Positions 63,215 to 64,000 of a stretch of DNA of 64,000 nucleotides are shown piece after piece; the stretch's first letter is position 1, and each line of letters opens with the position of its first letter. A model generated the notes under the pieces. The model worked only from the letters and a program-made list of their open reading frames with translations. It was not told the origin of the DNA and did not search any database. The position numbers and the translations under genes were made by a program. The stretch is taken from positions 1-64,000 of the forward strand of contig JAGIAI010000005.1 of NCBI GenBank assembly GCA_017744935.1, read 5' to 3'. Source of the stretch: Variovorax sp. (lineage in GTDB: Bacteria; Pseudomonadota; Gammaproteobacteria; Burkholderiales; Burkholderiaceae_C).

Positions 63215-64000
63215 GTGCTCAGGCCAACAATTCAATCAATCAAGCTCTGGATCTGGGCAGGTATCGCCGGCGCACTGGGCGCCGCATCGACCATCGTCTT
63301 TCGTTGGCTGACGCAGCAGGTCGAGTGGCTTGCGACCGGGCACACCGGCGGGCTCGTCGAGACGGCCATGTCGCTTTCAGCCTGGCACCGCGCGGCGGTC
63401 TGTGCCGTGGGCGGGCTGGTGGCGGGCCTCGTGCTTCATTGGGGTGGCCGATGGGCCGCGAAGGGCCCGCGGGGCGATCGCAATCTCGACTACATCGAGG
63501 CGGCACGTGTCGGCCGCGTCGATCTGAACGATCGAACGACTTTCACCCGCTCGCTGTCCGCGTTGTTCTCGATCGGGTCAGGCGCGGCGATCGGGCGCGA
63601 GGGCCCGATGGTGCAGCTCGCGGCCTGGGTGAGTTCCTGGCTGGCGCGCTGGGTGGCCATGTCGCCCGAACAGCGCAACACCATCATGGTCTGCGGGATC
63701 GCCTCGGGCATCGGGTCTGCCTATCACGCACCGATTGCCGGCGTGGTGTTCGTGCTCGAACTCGCGCTGGGGTTCTTCGCGCGAAGCACGGTCGCGCCGG
63801 TGCTGATCGCGTCCGCAACGGCCAGTGCGCTGATCTATTGGCTGGTCGACCCCGCGCCGCTGTACGTCATGTCGGGCAAGCCGGTGCTGCCGACGGGACT
63901 GGGCGTCGCGCTTTTGTCCGGCCTCGTGTTCGGCGGCATCGGATGGGTGTGGCTCGGCCTGCTGGAGAAAACGCGCGATCTCTTCTCCAGGGTCAAGTCG
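63215..64000 (+). CDS. ClC-family chloride channel/transporter (ClcB-like), truncated by the window end
   Basis: The first 262 codons are present and the frame is open to base 64000. The GREGP motif of the selectivity filter is seen in GSGAAIGREGPMVQLA, with YHAPIAGVVFVLELALGFF later. The start appears to be GTG at 63215, since no earlier in-frame ATG fits. It should move chloride across the inner membrane, perhaps with protons. Start choice is moderately sure. Confidence 0.85.
   Translation, partial: MLRPTIQSIKLWIWAGIAGALGAASTIVFRWLTQQVEWLATGHTGGLVETAMSLSAWHRAAVCAVGGLVAGLVLHWGGRWAAKGPRGDRNLDYIEAARVGRVDLNDRTTFTRSLSALFSIGSGAAIGREGPMVQLAAWVSSWLARWVAMSPEQRNTIMVCGIASGIGSAYHAPIAGVVFVLELALGFFARSTVAPVLIASATASALIYWLVDPAPLYVMSGKPVLPTGLGVALLSGLVFGGIGWVWLGLLEKTRDLFSRVKS

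Overview
The window is about 67% GC, gene-dense DNA from a betaproteobacterium, most likely Comamonadaceae close to Variovorax. This rests on the gene families present (Bug-type solute receptors, ACS-type MFS carriers, many LysR regulators) and is an inference, since there is no rRNA to confirm it. No tRNA, rRNA, CRISPR array or intact insertion sequence was seen.

Layout. 0-10 kb: end of a sugar-acid dehydratase-like gene, an NTF2-like protein, a LysR/amidohydrolase pair divergent from an M20 peptidase and a Bug receptor, then bacterioferritin, YihY, a CPA2 antiporter and two unknown envelope proteins. 10-15.7 kb: a six-gene minus-strand operon (MFS carrier, maleate-isomerase-like enzyme, dihydropyrimidinase, hydantoin-racemase-like protein, GntR regulator, VOC protein) read from a promoter overlapped by a nested dyad. 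15.8-17.5 kb: YoaK and an esterase. 17.5-23.2 kb: nadB-panD-panB-panC-nadC-nadA, a joint NAD and pantothenate operon. 23.4-26.6 kb: two MFS carriers and an HxlR regulator with three copies of one operator. 26.9-31.4 kb: dctA-dctB-dctD behind a sigma-54 promoter. 31.6-35.6 kb: a MarR-FUSC pair, an aldehyde dehydrogenase divergent from a LysR gene, and a short-chain dehydrogenase remnant.

35.7-41 kb is the replication and partition module of a replicon: a coiled-coil protein gene behind a 17-bp palindrome, two large matching palindromes (possible parS sites), parB, parA, a roughly 480-bp intergenic region with AT-rich DNA and iteron-like repeats, and a replication initiator. Together with the nad/pan operon 13 kb away this suggests a secondary chromosome or megaplasmid (chromid) carrying core metabolism.

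41-45 kb: a second MarR-FUSC pair with a perfect operator dyad, a phosphatase-like protein without its catalytic cysteine, an orphan small protein with a palindrome over its start codon, and a decay island made of pieces of a branched-chain ABC transporter, an OsmC protein and a carboxymuconolactone-decarboxylase-family protein. 45.3-51.3 kb: a terminal oxidase cluster (CuA subunit II, subunit I, a 54-residue subunit, three cytochromes c, a cupin). 51.3-62.5 kb: two catabolic groups under LysR regulators (M20 amidohydrolase, MFS, amidase, Lrp, ornithine cyclodeaminase; then Bug receptor, alpha/beta hydrolase, tannase-like esterase). 62.5-64 kb: carbonic anhydrase and a truncated ClC channel.
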